From assembly GCA_021824385.1 (NCBI GenBank), contig JAKAKU010000130.1, forward strand, positions 1 through 8,582: a stretch of DNA of 8,582 nt. The letters run 5' to 3'. This stretch comes from a bacterium. Its GTDB lineage: Bacteria > Patescibacteriota > Microgenomatia > UBA8517. A program made the position numbers and the translations under genes. Below the pieces are notes generated by a model. That model saw only the letters and a program-made list of their open reading frames with translations, searched no databases and was not told where the DNA came from. Shown one piece after another: positions 1 to 7,313 of this stretch (positions within the stretch are counted from its first letter, which is position 1; each line of letters starts with the position of its first letter).

Positions 1-1146
1 TTAAAATGAAGGAATTCCGGGAGCCCAAAATAAATTATACAAATTGAGAAGCTGAGAAATAGAAAGAATACTGTAGGGAATCCAAAGCCACGGAAAAAAG
101 GCAAGTGTAATTGTGGCGAGCGGAAAAAAAGGATATAAATATCGCTCATGAATACGAGTCATAAAGAGGAATGAAGCGAATGAAAGAAGCCCAAAAGACA
201 ACCACATTGGTATATCAAATTTTGATCGATATGATTTCCACATTAAAATAATGGCGCAGAACGTGGTAATAACAAGACCAATTGTTCGAGCTGAAACTCC
301 TCCAAACAAGGCATTATCGAGTACCGCTCCGGGGTTTACTACCCACCACATGTTGAATGCATTTGCAGTAAGGGTGCCAATTTCGCCGGGGAGGAAACGC
401 TCAGTATAGAGTCTAAAAAACCACACAAAAATATCTGGGCGTGGGTGGAACGGAAGGGCAACTACTAAAAACACCAAAGCTGAAAAGAACAGCGCACGTA
501 TCCAGACTGTGATTGGTTGATGGAGTTTGAAAGCGTACAGCAAAAACAACGGGGCAAAAACAAGGAGTGACCCTTTAAACATAAAACTTAATGCAAAAAA
601 GATCGCCGATTTTATAAGATCTTTTTTATATAAGAAATATATGCTGAGAAGCCCTAATACATTTACAATACTGTCTGTGCCTCCCCATATTGCCGAGTTG
701 TACCATGATACCGGGTTAACGAGCCACACCGCGGCAAGTACCAATCCTTTTTTGCCTTTGATAACAAAATAAATGAATGCTCCGATTGCGATGTCAGCCA
801 GTATTCCAGGGAGTTTTGCAATGTAGAGTTCACCAAAACTGTCAAACCACCAAATAGTTTTTGATGGGAACACAGGAATATGACTATTTGCCCAGTGCAA
901 AAAGCTATTCGTACTGTTTTGAACAAATGCGGTGAATGCAAACGTTGCTATATATAACGGCGGTTGATTTGGTGCAGAATATGTCCACAACTTTCCTTCA
1001 TAAAAGTCGACTGGGCCTCTTTCAAGCAAAAGTTGTCCCCAAGAAGTATTGTTATTCAGGTCTCCATGCCGTGCAACAGGTATTAGGAAAATTCGAAAGA
1101 TCAATGCCGTCACGAGAAGAATAGAGAGACACAATTTAGCGCTCAT
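1..1146 (-). CDS. Gpi18/PIG-M-like membrane mannosyltransferase candidate (GT-C)
   Basis: This 381-residue polytopic protein with about ten hydrophobic segments is complete; its TAA stop is at bases 1-3. The first outer loop follows a signal-anchor helix (about 6-24) and contains RHGDLNN (26-32), with the acidic residue expected for GT-C enzymes, then PNQPPLYI (59-66). Further marks are KLPGILADI (111-119), NPVSWYNSAIWGGTDSI (144-160), FMFKGSLLV (188-196), TANAFN (260-265, near an outer loop) and HERYLYPFFPLA (333-344). The 'W-G-x-x-D-S/A' and 'H-E-R-Y-L-Y-P' blocks are those I associate with the bacterial Gpi18-like group (COG5542) and related DUF2029-type proteins. Mannose from a polyprenyl-phosphate carrier is the likely donor, by family analogy only. 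The ATG at 1144-1146 overlaps the upstream TGA, placing it last among the visible genes. No terminator can be seen because the window ends at the stop. Confidence 0.87.
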   Translation of the reverse strand: MSAKLCLSILLVTALIFRIFLIPVARHGDLNNNTSWGQLLLERGPVDFYEGKLWTYSAPNQPPLYIATFAFTAFVQNSTNSFLHWANSHIPVFPSKTIWWFDSFGELYIAKLPGILADIAIGAFIYFVIKGKKGLVLAAVWLVNPVSWYNSAIWGGTDSIVNVLGLLSIYFLYKKDLIKSAIFFALSFMFKGSLLVFAPLFLLYAFKLHQPITVWIRALFFSALVFLVVALPFHPRPDIFVWFFRLYTERFLPGEIGTLTANAFNMWWVVNPGAVLDNALFGGVSARTIGLVITTFCAIILMWKSYRSKFDIPMWLSFGLLSFASFLFMTRIHERYLYPFFPLATITLAFFPWLWIPYSILSISQLLNLYNLFWAPGIPSF

Positions 1147-2888
1147 TTTGCTTTCTTGGTAAAGAGGTAAAACACTGGCTCACCTGATGGATATGCAATT
1201 GCTTTAATGAGTTTTAAGTCACCTGGTGTGCGATCAGGCTCTTTTATGAGGTTCACATTCACTTCCTTTGCACTCGCAATAAATAGCATCTTTGGAGTGA
1301 GTATCTTTCCCCAGTCGTAGAGAGCCAACTTTTCTGGACTGCCAAAAGAATATTTATCTATGTAACTAACTTTTCCAAAGCCTTCAATGGTGTGCTCTTT
1401 AAATGGATATCCAGCGTGCCACCGGTTAGGGTCATACTGACTCCATGCCGCAAAAAATATCCATGGTGGCTCGTCTCTGGTTGTAATAATAACCTGATCG
1501 TATTGGCTCTCTACTTCCTTCATTGATGCAATTGCCTGACTCCAACCTGCATGCCACCAGCGCTCTGATTGAAACGGATTGTGTACCCAATATAAATGTT
1601 GGTAGGAGGAAAATGCCAACAAATATGCACCAAAAACCATCGCTATATATGCAGGTTTAAAGAGTTTATGGGTATGAAGCCACATTTCGACAAGCCCGAG
1701 TGACGTGAGAATTATAAGTGGAGGGAGAATCAAAATAAGCCGTGTAGCATGATTGCCACCATCTGTAGTCAGCGCCGATGGGATCACTCCTAACACAATC
1801 CAACCAATGACAAATAATTTAATCCTCCGGTCTTTTGAAAACAGGAAAAAAGCGATTCCTGCCAAAAGGGCAAAAATTTCTACGTTATACATCTCACCCA
1901 TTCCATCGATTGAATGTCGTGGGTTTGGATCTCCGGTTAAAAATAGAAACTCAGAAGAAAACGGCATAAGGGCATGGTTAAGAACTTCATTGCCGAGATA
2001 CGTCACTTTATTGTGAAACATTTTATCGACAACCGTGGGTTTAAGTCCCGTACCTTCTTCTCCTCGAGCTAAAGCATCTTCACCTCTTGCAGTTCCTATT
2101 TCTGGTTCAAGAGTGGGATCTCCGAAAATAGAAATATAGTTAAACCGTGCAGTGCCTCCCCCAAATAATGTGCTGTACAAAATAGGAACGCCTACAAGAA
2201 GCATAGATACGACTGCAAAGAGCAGTTGCTTTTTTGGAAACCTGAAAATATCTTTAAAATATAAAACGAACAATAAAAGGAGAAACAGTGGAGTGAATAA
2301 TTTTGCCGTGCTGTAAATCCAGGGCATGAGCATAAAAAAGACACCGGAAGCCCACAGATATTTTCCTTTTAAGCGAAGGCTCTTAAAGAAGAATGTGAGC
2401 CCCATCAGTAAACAAAAAATCATTTCGGTAACCTCAAACGCTGCCCTTGAATACTGTAAATGCCATGGAGAAATAGTCAGAAGAAACGCTGCAACAAGTG
2501 GTAAATAGGTGAGGCGTTTACTATCAACGCGATCAACAAGTTCTTTTACCAATAAATACAATGCCCACACCCCAAGAACCCCAAAGATTGCAGCGGGCAA
2601 ACGAACGCCCAAAGGGCTAATACCAAAAATTGCTACCGTTGGAACGATTGAATATAAATAAAGGGAAGTTCTCCATTCAGCCAAGCTTTGCAAATGAATG
2701 GGCATGAAGTTTCCCGTATAATCTTTACCTGTTTTTAGAATCGAGTATGCTTGGTAGCCTGCGTCAAGTTCATCTCCAAAAAGAGAGACGGGTACTTTAT
2801 CAAGATGGTTTAAACGCAAAAAACTCGCAAATACGAGAATAATAAGGAGAATTATGGTGTTCTTCTTCACGCCATTAGTATATCTCAT
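1143..2888 (-). CDS. PMT/ArnT-like membrane glycosyltransferase (GT-C) with a soluble C-terminal domain
   Basis: This 581-residue polytopic protein probably moves a sugar from a polyprenyl-phosphate donor to an acceptor on the outer face of the membrane. After a first membrane helix (about 11-25), the first outer loop holds the GT-C acidic pair in FGDELDAGYQAY (37-48; Asp39, Glu40). PIHL (63-66), a 'GVRLPAAIFG' helix start (94-103) and PWHLQYSR (141-148) follow, as usual for PMT_2-type proteins. I count roughly eleven or twelve hydrophobic segments up to about residue 427, with HATRLI at 380-385 before one of the last. Residues from about 440 to 581 are not membrane-like and form a soluble domain containing TTRDEPPWIFFA (469-480) and ending in a strand-rich segment. 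The ATG at 2886-2888 is six bases from the upstream stop and has no clear ribosome-binding site. A GTG six codons downstream is an alternative start. Confidence 0.9.
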   Translation of the reverse strand: MRYTNGVKKNTIILLIILVFASFLRLNHLDKVPVSLFGDELDAGYQAYSILKTGKDYTGNFMPIHLQSLAEWRTSLYLYSIVPTVAIFGISPLGVRLPAAIFGVLGVWALYLLVKELVDRVDSKRLTYLPLVAAFLLTISPWHLQYSRAAFEVTEMIFCLLMGLTFFFKSLRLKGKYLWASGVFFMLMPWIYSTAKLFTPLFLLLLFVLYFKDIFRFPKKQLLFAVVSMLLVGVPILYSTLFGGGTARFNYISIFGDPTLEPEIGTARGEDALARGEEGTGLKPTVVDKMFHNKVTYLGNEVLNHALMPFSSEFLFLTGDPNPRHSIDGMGEMYNVEIFALLAGIAFFLFSKDRRIKLFVIGWIVLGVIPSALTTDGGNHATRLILILPPLIILTSLGLVEMWLHTHKLFKPAYIAMVFGAYLLAFSSYQHLYWVHNPFQSERWWHAGWSQAIASMKEVESQYDQVIITTRDEPPWIFFAAWSQYDPNRWHAGYPFKEHTIEGFGKVSYIDKYSFGSPEKLALYDWGKILTPKMLFIASAKEVNVNLIKEPDRTPGDLKLIKAIAYPSGEPVFYLFTKKAK

Positions 2889-2894
2889 ACAACA

Positions 2895-3677
2895 CTAAAT
2901 GTGGTGAAGTTTCTGCCCTGACCAAAGCACGAAGGTATACAAATAATAATAAAATGAGCCAAAATATTTCTTGCTTGAATCGATGAGCAACGCATTCACG
3001 CCGCTCTTTCCGCTGGCACCATGGTGATGAACAAGCGTAAGTTTAGGCAAATAATAAATTTTTAATTTATTTTTTAAAACTCTCCGACAATAATCGAGAT
3101 CCTCAAAATACATAAAGTACTTTTCGTTTAATAAGCCTACTTTTTTAAGTGCCTCTGGAGTAATTAAAAACGCAGCACCTACTACCGATTCCACCTCAAC
3201 ATAATCACCGGTTGTAAGAGCATACTTATCAAGGACATGGGGTACACCAAACCAATATTGCTGAATTGCTCGAGTGAGCGATGGAAGCCTAAAAAGCGAG
3301 GCTTGAGTAGTCTTGTCGGGATTTAGTAATCGGGGTGCAACCACACCGGCATTGGGGTGCTTTTCTGCAAATTGAACGAGCTCATCCAAAATTGGCGTTG
3401 TGAATTCTGTATCGGAATTTAAAAGCAGTACGTACTCACCCTGAGCCTTTTTTATTCCTACATTGTTTGCTTTTGAAAACCCCAGATTTTTGGTGTTTTT
3501 AATGAAAACTATTTTCTTTTTTAACTTTTGTAATGCCTCTACACTTCCATCAACTGATCCATTGTCAACGACAATAATTTCAAACGAAAAATTTGGCTGA
3601 AATTTATAAATTGATTGTATACACGCAAGGGTTAAATTTTTTGTATTATATGAAACGATGATGATTGAAAGTTTCAT
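2895..3677 (-). CDS. Family 2 glycosyltransferase, rhamnosyltransferase-like, compact form
   Basis: This 260-residue GT-A enzyme is the shortest of the three rhamnosyltransferase-like proteins here. Motifs: LSIIIVSYNTK (3-13), IIVVDNGSVDGS (34-45), NLGFSKANNVGI (64-75), metal-site NSD (87-89), VVGAAFLI (165-172), and NEKYFMYFEDLDYCRR (184-199) with the Glu-Asp pair at 192-193. A His-rich HHHGASGKSG (217-226) follows. This is the region where related rhamnosyltransferases carry a conserved histidine, then a serine-rich loop. The end (SSKKYFGSFYYYLYTFVLW, 234-252) is aromatic and hydrophobic and may touch the membrane (inference). The ATG at 3675-3677 overlaps the upstream TGA. It is the only gene here ending in TAG, and six bases separate it from the next start. 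Known relatives transfer rhamnose or other sugars to lipid-linked intermediates; the exact substrate is unresolved. Confidence 0.9.
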   Translation of the reverse strand: MKLSIIIVSYNTKNLTLACIQSIYKFQPNFSFEIIVVDNGSVDGSVEALQKLKKKIVFIKNTKNLGFSKANNVGIKKAQGEYVLLLNSDTEFTTPILDELVQFAEKHPNAGVVAPRLLNPDKTTQASLFRLPSLTRAIQQYWFGVPHVLDKYALTTGDYVEVESVVGAAFLITPEALKKVGLLNEKYFMYFEDLDYCRRVLKNKLKIYYLPKLTLVHHHGASGKSGVNALLIDSSKKYFGSFYYYLYTFVLWSGQKLHHI

Positions 3678-4573
3678 GAATTGAAAATGGTAAAGATTGC
3701 CTCGTCAGAAACGTTAGTTTCCTTTTTTTCTGTATACCTTTTTTTAGCAACAAGACTACGTTTTTTGAGTGCAAGTAAAACTATTTTTAGGTACCCCGGG
3801 TGGCTTATTATTCTGTTGGCTACCCCCACAATATGTTTTCTCCATAGAGCCTCACTGGTTATATTTTTCCATAAAAACAGTAATTCGTTACGCTCTTTTA
3901 CCCGATCCATATATTTCTTTTGAAATGAATTCGTATTGATAGTTCCTTCATGTTTGTGCTCAACGAGAGCCAAAGGTTCCCAGATAATTTTATAACCCCT
4001 CTTCCATGCTCGATACGACAAATCAACATCTTCCCAATAAAAAGGCTTAAATAACTTTTCATCAAGTCCTTTTAAGTCCCACCACAATTTTCTCTGAAAG
4101 ACAGAACTCCCTCCACTCGCCCAGAGTGATGGTACCGATACAGAAGATTCAGGAGCACCACGGTGCGATAGAAAACCATTTTTGAACGTGCCTGTTGCTG
4201 GGCCACTTCCTTTTTCATGAAGCACTACTGCGAATAGTTTGGGGTCATGAAAATGGGGTGTTACATGCAGTAAAAAATTCTTGGAAGGGACTACATCAGT
4301 ATTGAGTAAACAAAGAAGCTGTCCTTTTGCATGCCGTGCACCGGTGTTTACTGCTGCCGCGAAGCCCATATTCTTTTTATGTTTAATGAGGCGGACCTTA
4401 TTTTTAAATGTTTTTTGAATAAAACTCACTGAATCATCGGTTGAATAATCATCGACAATAATTATTTCTAATATATTATTTCGAGAAATTTTCTTTGCCT
4501 CCAAAACAGCTGGAAGATTTTTCTTCAGTAATTTCAATCCGTTCCAATTGGGAATAATAATAGATGTCTTCAT
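3674..4573 (-). CDS. Family 2 glycosyltransferase, rhamnosyltransferase-like
   Basis: This 299-residue GT-A enzyme carries TSIIIPNWNG (3-12), the donor-binding IIVDDYSTDDS (38-48), NMGFAAAVNTG (68-78), a metal-site NTD (91-93), WASGGSSVFQRK (151-162), and FYWEDVDLSYRAWKRG (178-193) with the conserved Glu-Asp pair at 181-182. HKHEG (206-210) and RNELLFLWKN (228-237) follow, both usual for this branch. The last 50 or so residues are rich in Lys and Arg with a hydrophobic stretch (YLKIVLLALKK, 261-271), then an acidic end, SDEAIF. This could be an amphipathic membrane-contact region (inference). The ATG at 4571-4573 overlaps the upstream stop by four bases and has no Shine-Dalgarno motif. The stop overlaps the next start in the same way. 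The protein appears intact; its sugar specificity is unknown. Confidence 0.9.
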   Translation of the reverse strand: MKTSIIIPNWNGLKLLKKNLPAVLEAKKISRNNILEIIIVDDYSTDDSVSFIQKTFKNKVRLIKHKKNMGFAAAVNTGARHAKGQLLCLLNTDVVPSKNFLLHVTPHFHDPKLFAVVLHEKGSGPATGTFKNGFLSHRGAPESSVSVPSLWASGGSSVFQRKLWWDLKGLDEKLFKPFYWEDVDLSYRAWKRGYKIIWEPLALVEHKHEGTINTNSFQKKYMDRVKERNELLFLWKNITSEALWRKHIVGVANRIISHPGYLKIVLLALKKRSLVAKKRYTEKKETNVSDEAIFTIFNS

Positions 4574-5601
4574 GATTTTATAAGAGTTAAAAAGGTATGT
4601 TTAAAAGCTTCATATGAGTATTTTTGCGCACTCTTTTTTGCATTTTCAGACATTTGATGAACGAGTTTTTTGTCTTGCAATAGTTTTTTCGTGTAAGAAA
4701 TCATTTCAACAGGACTATCCCACAAAAAACCGTCGACCCCATTTTGCACAGACTCTTTATGTCCACCTCCATTATAAATAATAGGAATACAGCCTGCAGA
4801 CATTGCCTCAACAACCGTCATCCCAAAGTGTTCTAATTTTTGAGGCTCAAGTGCTTCGTCTATTCCATAGCCTGCAGCAGACCAGAAGAATGTTGCTTTC
4901 GAATATAAATTCTGAATTTTGCTGAAACTCGGGTTTTCGAAAATTTCAACAGAGTCCTTTTTTGCATGTTCGCGGAGAATGTCCACGGCTTCGGTTCTCC
5001 CCACATCACTGCTTCCTGCAAGAATCAGCCTCCAATTACCCAAATGATACTTATAAAACTTCAAGAATGCAGTGAGCACCACATCTTGTCGTTTGGATTG
5101 TTCAAGCTGACTAAATCGTCCGACATACAAAATTAAATTCTCTTTTTGTTTTGGTTTAAATTGTTCAACATCAACGGGTGGATACAACACAATACTTTGT
5201 TTGGGAAATTCTGCATCGATAAATTTTTTTGTAAACTGCGAATTTACAATAACTGAAGAGATTCTAAAAAACTTCATTCGTGATACCAGTGACCTTCCAT
5301 CAACGTCTTGAAATGGTCGCTGAAAATGAATAATGTTTTTGCGCGAACGCATGGTTGGAATGCTTCCATCAGAAAGCCAGACGCACACGTCATAGCCTTC
5401 GCCTCGATTGATAGACGGGACTGCATTGAGTCCATTCAAGGAAAAACCAAAACGCTTGGACGCTTTTTCGATGAGTTCTGGCTTGTCAGTCTCAATATCG
5501 ACTTTCCAATTTTCTTCCAAAAGTACCCGCGCGATGGAAAGCATATACCGTTCTCCGCCTCCTAATGTTTCTAAATATGGAGTAAAGAGCGCGGCTTTCA
5601 T
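4570..5601 (-). CDS. GT4-type (GT-B fold) glycosyltransferase
   Basis: This 343-residue retaining GT-B enzyme is probably a mannosyl- or glucosyl-type transferase acting at the cytoplasmic membrane face. The N-terminal domain opens with the acceptor-side glycine-rich loop LGGGERY (13-19) and reaches NSQFT (120-124) and YPPVD (140-144), a usual domain boundary. The C-terminal donor domain begins with LILYVGRFSQLEQSKRQD (156-173), continues through RLILAGSS (191-198), and contains the E-x7-E motif in EHFGMTVVEAMSAG (257-270; Glu257 and Glu265), followed by GGGHKESVQNG (278-288). All expected parts are present, at the short end of the normal length. The EHFGMTVVE wording resembles the ALG2/ALG11-like branch, but a sugar cannot be assigned from it. 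Start and stop both form ATGA overlaps with neighbours. It is the only GT-B enzyme in the window. Confidence 0.92.
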   Translation of the reverse strand: MKAALFTPYLETLGGGERYMLSIARVLLEENWKVDIETDKPELIEKASKRFGFSLNGLNAVPSINRGEGYDVCVWLSDGSIPTMRSRKNIIHFQRPFQDVDGRSLVSRMKFFRISSVIVNSQFTKKFIDAEFPKQSIVLYPPVDVEQFKPKQKENLILYVGRFSQLEQSKRQDVVLTAFLKFYKYHLGNWRLILAGSSDVGRTEAVDILREHAKKDSVEIFENPSFSKIQNLYSKATFFWSAAGYGIDEALEPQKLEHFGMTVVEAMSAGCIPIIYNGGGHKESVQNGVDGFLWDSPVEMISYTKKLLQDKKLVHQMSENAKKSAQKYSYEAFKHTFLTLIKS

Positions 5602-6392
5602 GATTTATTCTTATGTGAAATTTGAAGTTCCCACAATTTGGTATATGAGCAAAATCGACTAAATACCTGGTAAACAGCCATAATAATCCCCTCTTTCCCA
5701 TCTAAAAAAGCTCTCTCTAAAATCATGCGCTTCCAAAATTCACGAAACATTCCTGTCAAAAAGCGAGCAATATTCATGGGAGGGTGGTTGGCCTCAAACA
5801 TGAGTGTGCCTTCAATCGCCGACCATTTATTTGTTTTTTCGACCATTTCAAACACTGTCTCGTGTTTAATATGGAGTAAGTAATTTTGAAGGAGTTCAAG
5901 CTTCCCTTCAAAAACAGGTTCTTCATGAAGATCCCCGTTCCACTTAGTTAATTCACTTTTTTTAAAGAGTCTCTTTACATAATCTGGCCACCATCCCCCA
6001 TGCCTAAATTCTTTTCCGAAGATAACGTTAGATCGGGGTATAGCATATGCAAAGGAGTGAGGATTGCTATTCTGCACAATTCCACAGATTTCAGACTGAA
6101 GTGCGCTCGACACGCGTTCATCGCCGTCGATATATAAAATCCAATCACCTTTTGCCGCACGTAACCCAAAATTTCTCCAATCAGAAAATGTTTTACCAGT
6201 GGTATACGACAAGACACGGGCACCAAGTTTCTTAGAAAGCTCCTCAGTTTTATCAGTTGAACCAGTATCAATCACCAATACTTCATCGGCAAACGAAAGC
6301 GACTTAATTGCGTCTCCAATCATTTTTGCTTCATTTTTGGCAATAATAACGGCTGAAATCGTGTTTTTATGTGATGTCATATTTTTTTTCAT
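5598..6392 (-). CDS. WaaE-like family 2 glycosyltransferase, short form
   Basis: This 264-residue soluble GT-A enzyme is a paralogue of the gene at 7314-8210. Motifs in order: AVIIAKNEA (14-22), VIDTGSTDKT (40-49), RNFGLRAAKGDW (73-84), metal-binding DGD at 89-91, IFGKEFRHGGWWPDYVKRLF (124-143), W151-NGDLHEE (152-158), and a terminal TKLWELQ (251-257). It stops a few residues after that motif and lacks the long basic tail of its paralogue. I chose the ATG at 6390-6392 because it forms an ATGA overlap with the upstream stop, as at four other junctions. A TTG at 6402-6404 would add four residues, and an ATG at 6378-6380 would remove four; both remain possible. A weak GGAA about ten bases upstream is the best ribosome-binding candidate in this operon. 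The stop overlaps the next start by four bases. Donor and acceptor are unknown. Confidence 0.9.
   Translation of the reverse strand: MKKNMTSHKNTISAVIIAKNEAKMIGDAIKSLSFADEVLVIDTGSTDKTEELSKKLGARVLSYTTGKTFSDWRNFGLRAAKGDWILYIDGDERVSSALQSEICGIVQNSNPHSFAYAIPRSNVIFGKEFRHGGWWPDYVKRLFKKSELTKWNGDLHEEPVFEGKLELLQNYLLHIKHETVFEMVEKTNKWSAIEGTLMFEANHPPMNIARFLTGMFREFWKRMILERAFLDGKEGIIMAVYQVFSRFCSYTKLWELQISHKNKS
6389..6392 (-). promoter_or_regulatory. ATGA stop/start overlap used to set the start of the 5598-6392 gene
   Basis: On the minus strand the four bases are ATGA: the TGA ends the upstream glycosyltransferase and the ATG starts the next. The same arrangement occurs at 5598-5601, 4570-4573, 3674-3677 and 1143-1146. 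The repetition is the main argument for preferring this ATG over a TTG twelve bases upstream. Such overlaps usually mean translational coupling by a terminating ribosome. Confidence 0.7.
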
Positions 6393-7312
6393 GCTGTTTT
6401 CCAAGAACCTCTCCCAAATTTACGCAAATAATAATCTTGTACCCCTTTTTTTTGCCATAAGCGCCCTGAAAATAAAAATCTGATACTCTCTCGAAAGAGG
6501 GCAATATTTGCACGAAGCGTGGCATAAGTAGCACCAAAAAGCAAGCGATTTCGGGTAATAAAATAGTCATTTAGATTACTTCCGATGCTGGAACTCTGTG
6601 AAACTTTGTGCCAAAGATGTGCAGAGGGGACCATATATATTTTGAACCCGGCATTTCTTATTCTCATGCATAAATCGGTGTCTTCTAAATACAAAAAGTA
6701 CCGTTCATCAAACATTCCAACTTTTTGAACAACCGACCCACGTAAAAACAAGCAGGCACCTGAGCCAAAAGTGGTTTCCTGAGGCTCATTAAACTGCCCA
6801 GAATCAACTTCATCAACTCCATGATTACTGCCGTAAACATTGTTCCAATCGAAATCCCCACCTGCGTACCAGATCACTTTTCCTAAATCATCTTTTTTAT
6901 ATCTGTCTTTGTGAAATTCAAAACCCTTTGCAAAATACATTTTTGGACTCGCCGCACCTGCCTTTGGATTCTCTTCCATAAATGCCACTAAAACTTTTAT
7001 TAAGTTTTTATCGACTATAGTATCGTTATTTAAAATCAAAATATAATTGGCACCGGAATTGAGCGCCTTTTTTATACCAACATTATTTCCTGCAGCAAAA
7101 CCTAGATTTGTACTGTTTTCAACAAGAGAGATATGGGACTTAGTACGTATATAGGTATTGATTTCTTTGATTGAATTGTTGGTAGAGGCGTTGTCAACAA
7201 TTATGGTTTCGAGTGAAATATTCGGAAGTACTAACTTTTCCATGCTTTTTAAGCACTCGAGGGTGTCTTGCCAGCCATTCCAATTCAGAATTACCACAGA
7301 AACGCTCGTCAT
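6389..7312 (-). CDS. Rhamnosyltransferase-like family 2 glycosyltransferase (WbbL/GlfT-like)
   Basis: This 307-residue GT-A enzyme belongs to the rhamnosyl/galactofuranosyl-like branch of GT2. Visible motifs in order are VVILNWNG (6-13), the donor-binding IIVDNAST (37-44), NLGFAAGNNVGI (69-80), a metal-binding triad of NND (95-97) in place of DXD, TFGSGACLFLRG (181-192), and the acceptor/base region DERYFLYLEDTDL (202-214), whose Glu-Asp pair at 210-211 is expected to hold the catalytic base. An ITRNRLLF segment (252-259), common near the end of this family, is present. Length and motif set are complete. The ATG at 7310-7312 lies one base after the upstream TAA and lacks a Shine-Dalgarno sequence. 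The TGA stop overlaps the ATG of the next gene. Families with this motif set transfer rhamnose, galactofuranose or other sugars, so the donor is undetermined. Confidence 0.9.
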   Translation of the reverse strand: MTSVSVVILNWNGWQDTLECLKSMEKLVLPNISLETIIVDNASTNNSIKEINTYIRTKSHISLVENSTNLGFAAGNNVGIKKALNSGANYILILNNDTIVDKNLIKVLVAFMEENPKAGAASPKMYFAKGFEFHKDRYKKDDLGKVIWYAGGDFDWNNVYGSNHGVDEVDSGQFNEPQETTFGSGACLFLRGSVVQKVGMFDERYFLYLEDTDLCMRIRNAGFKIYMVPSAHLWHKVSQSSSIGSNLNDYFITRNRLLFGATYATLRANIALFRESIRFLFSGRLWQKKGVQDYYLRKFGRGSWKTA

Positions 7313-7313
7313 A

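Noticed and set aside
527..772. Plus-strand open frame of 81 codons opposite the Gpi18-like gene, and similar small plus-strand frames elsewhere (for example 1753-2016, 3681-3923, 5308-5662, 6199-6483)
   Set aside because: Each lies wholly or almost wholly opposite a minus-strand glycosyltransferase with complete motifs. The translations show no recognisable domain. They are shadows of real genes.
4666..4683. An 18-base identity with 7620-7637 (TTTTTTGTCTTGCAATAG on the plus strand), considered as a possible repeat
   Set aside because: Both copies lie inside genes and encode the same short peptide LLQDKK in unrelated proteins. There is no flanking similarity or further copy, so chance is the simpler explanation.
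6389..6404. TTG start at 6402-6404 for the second WaaE-like gene
   Set aside because: It would give a 16-base overlap, whereas the ATG at 6390-6392 reproduces the ATGA overlap seen at four other junctions. The four extra residues add nothing to the fold.
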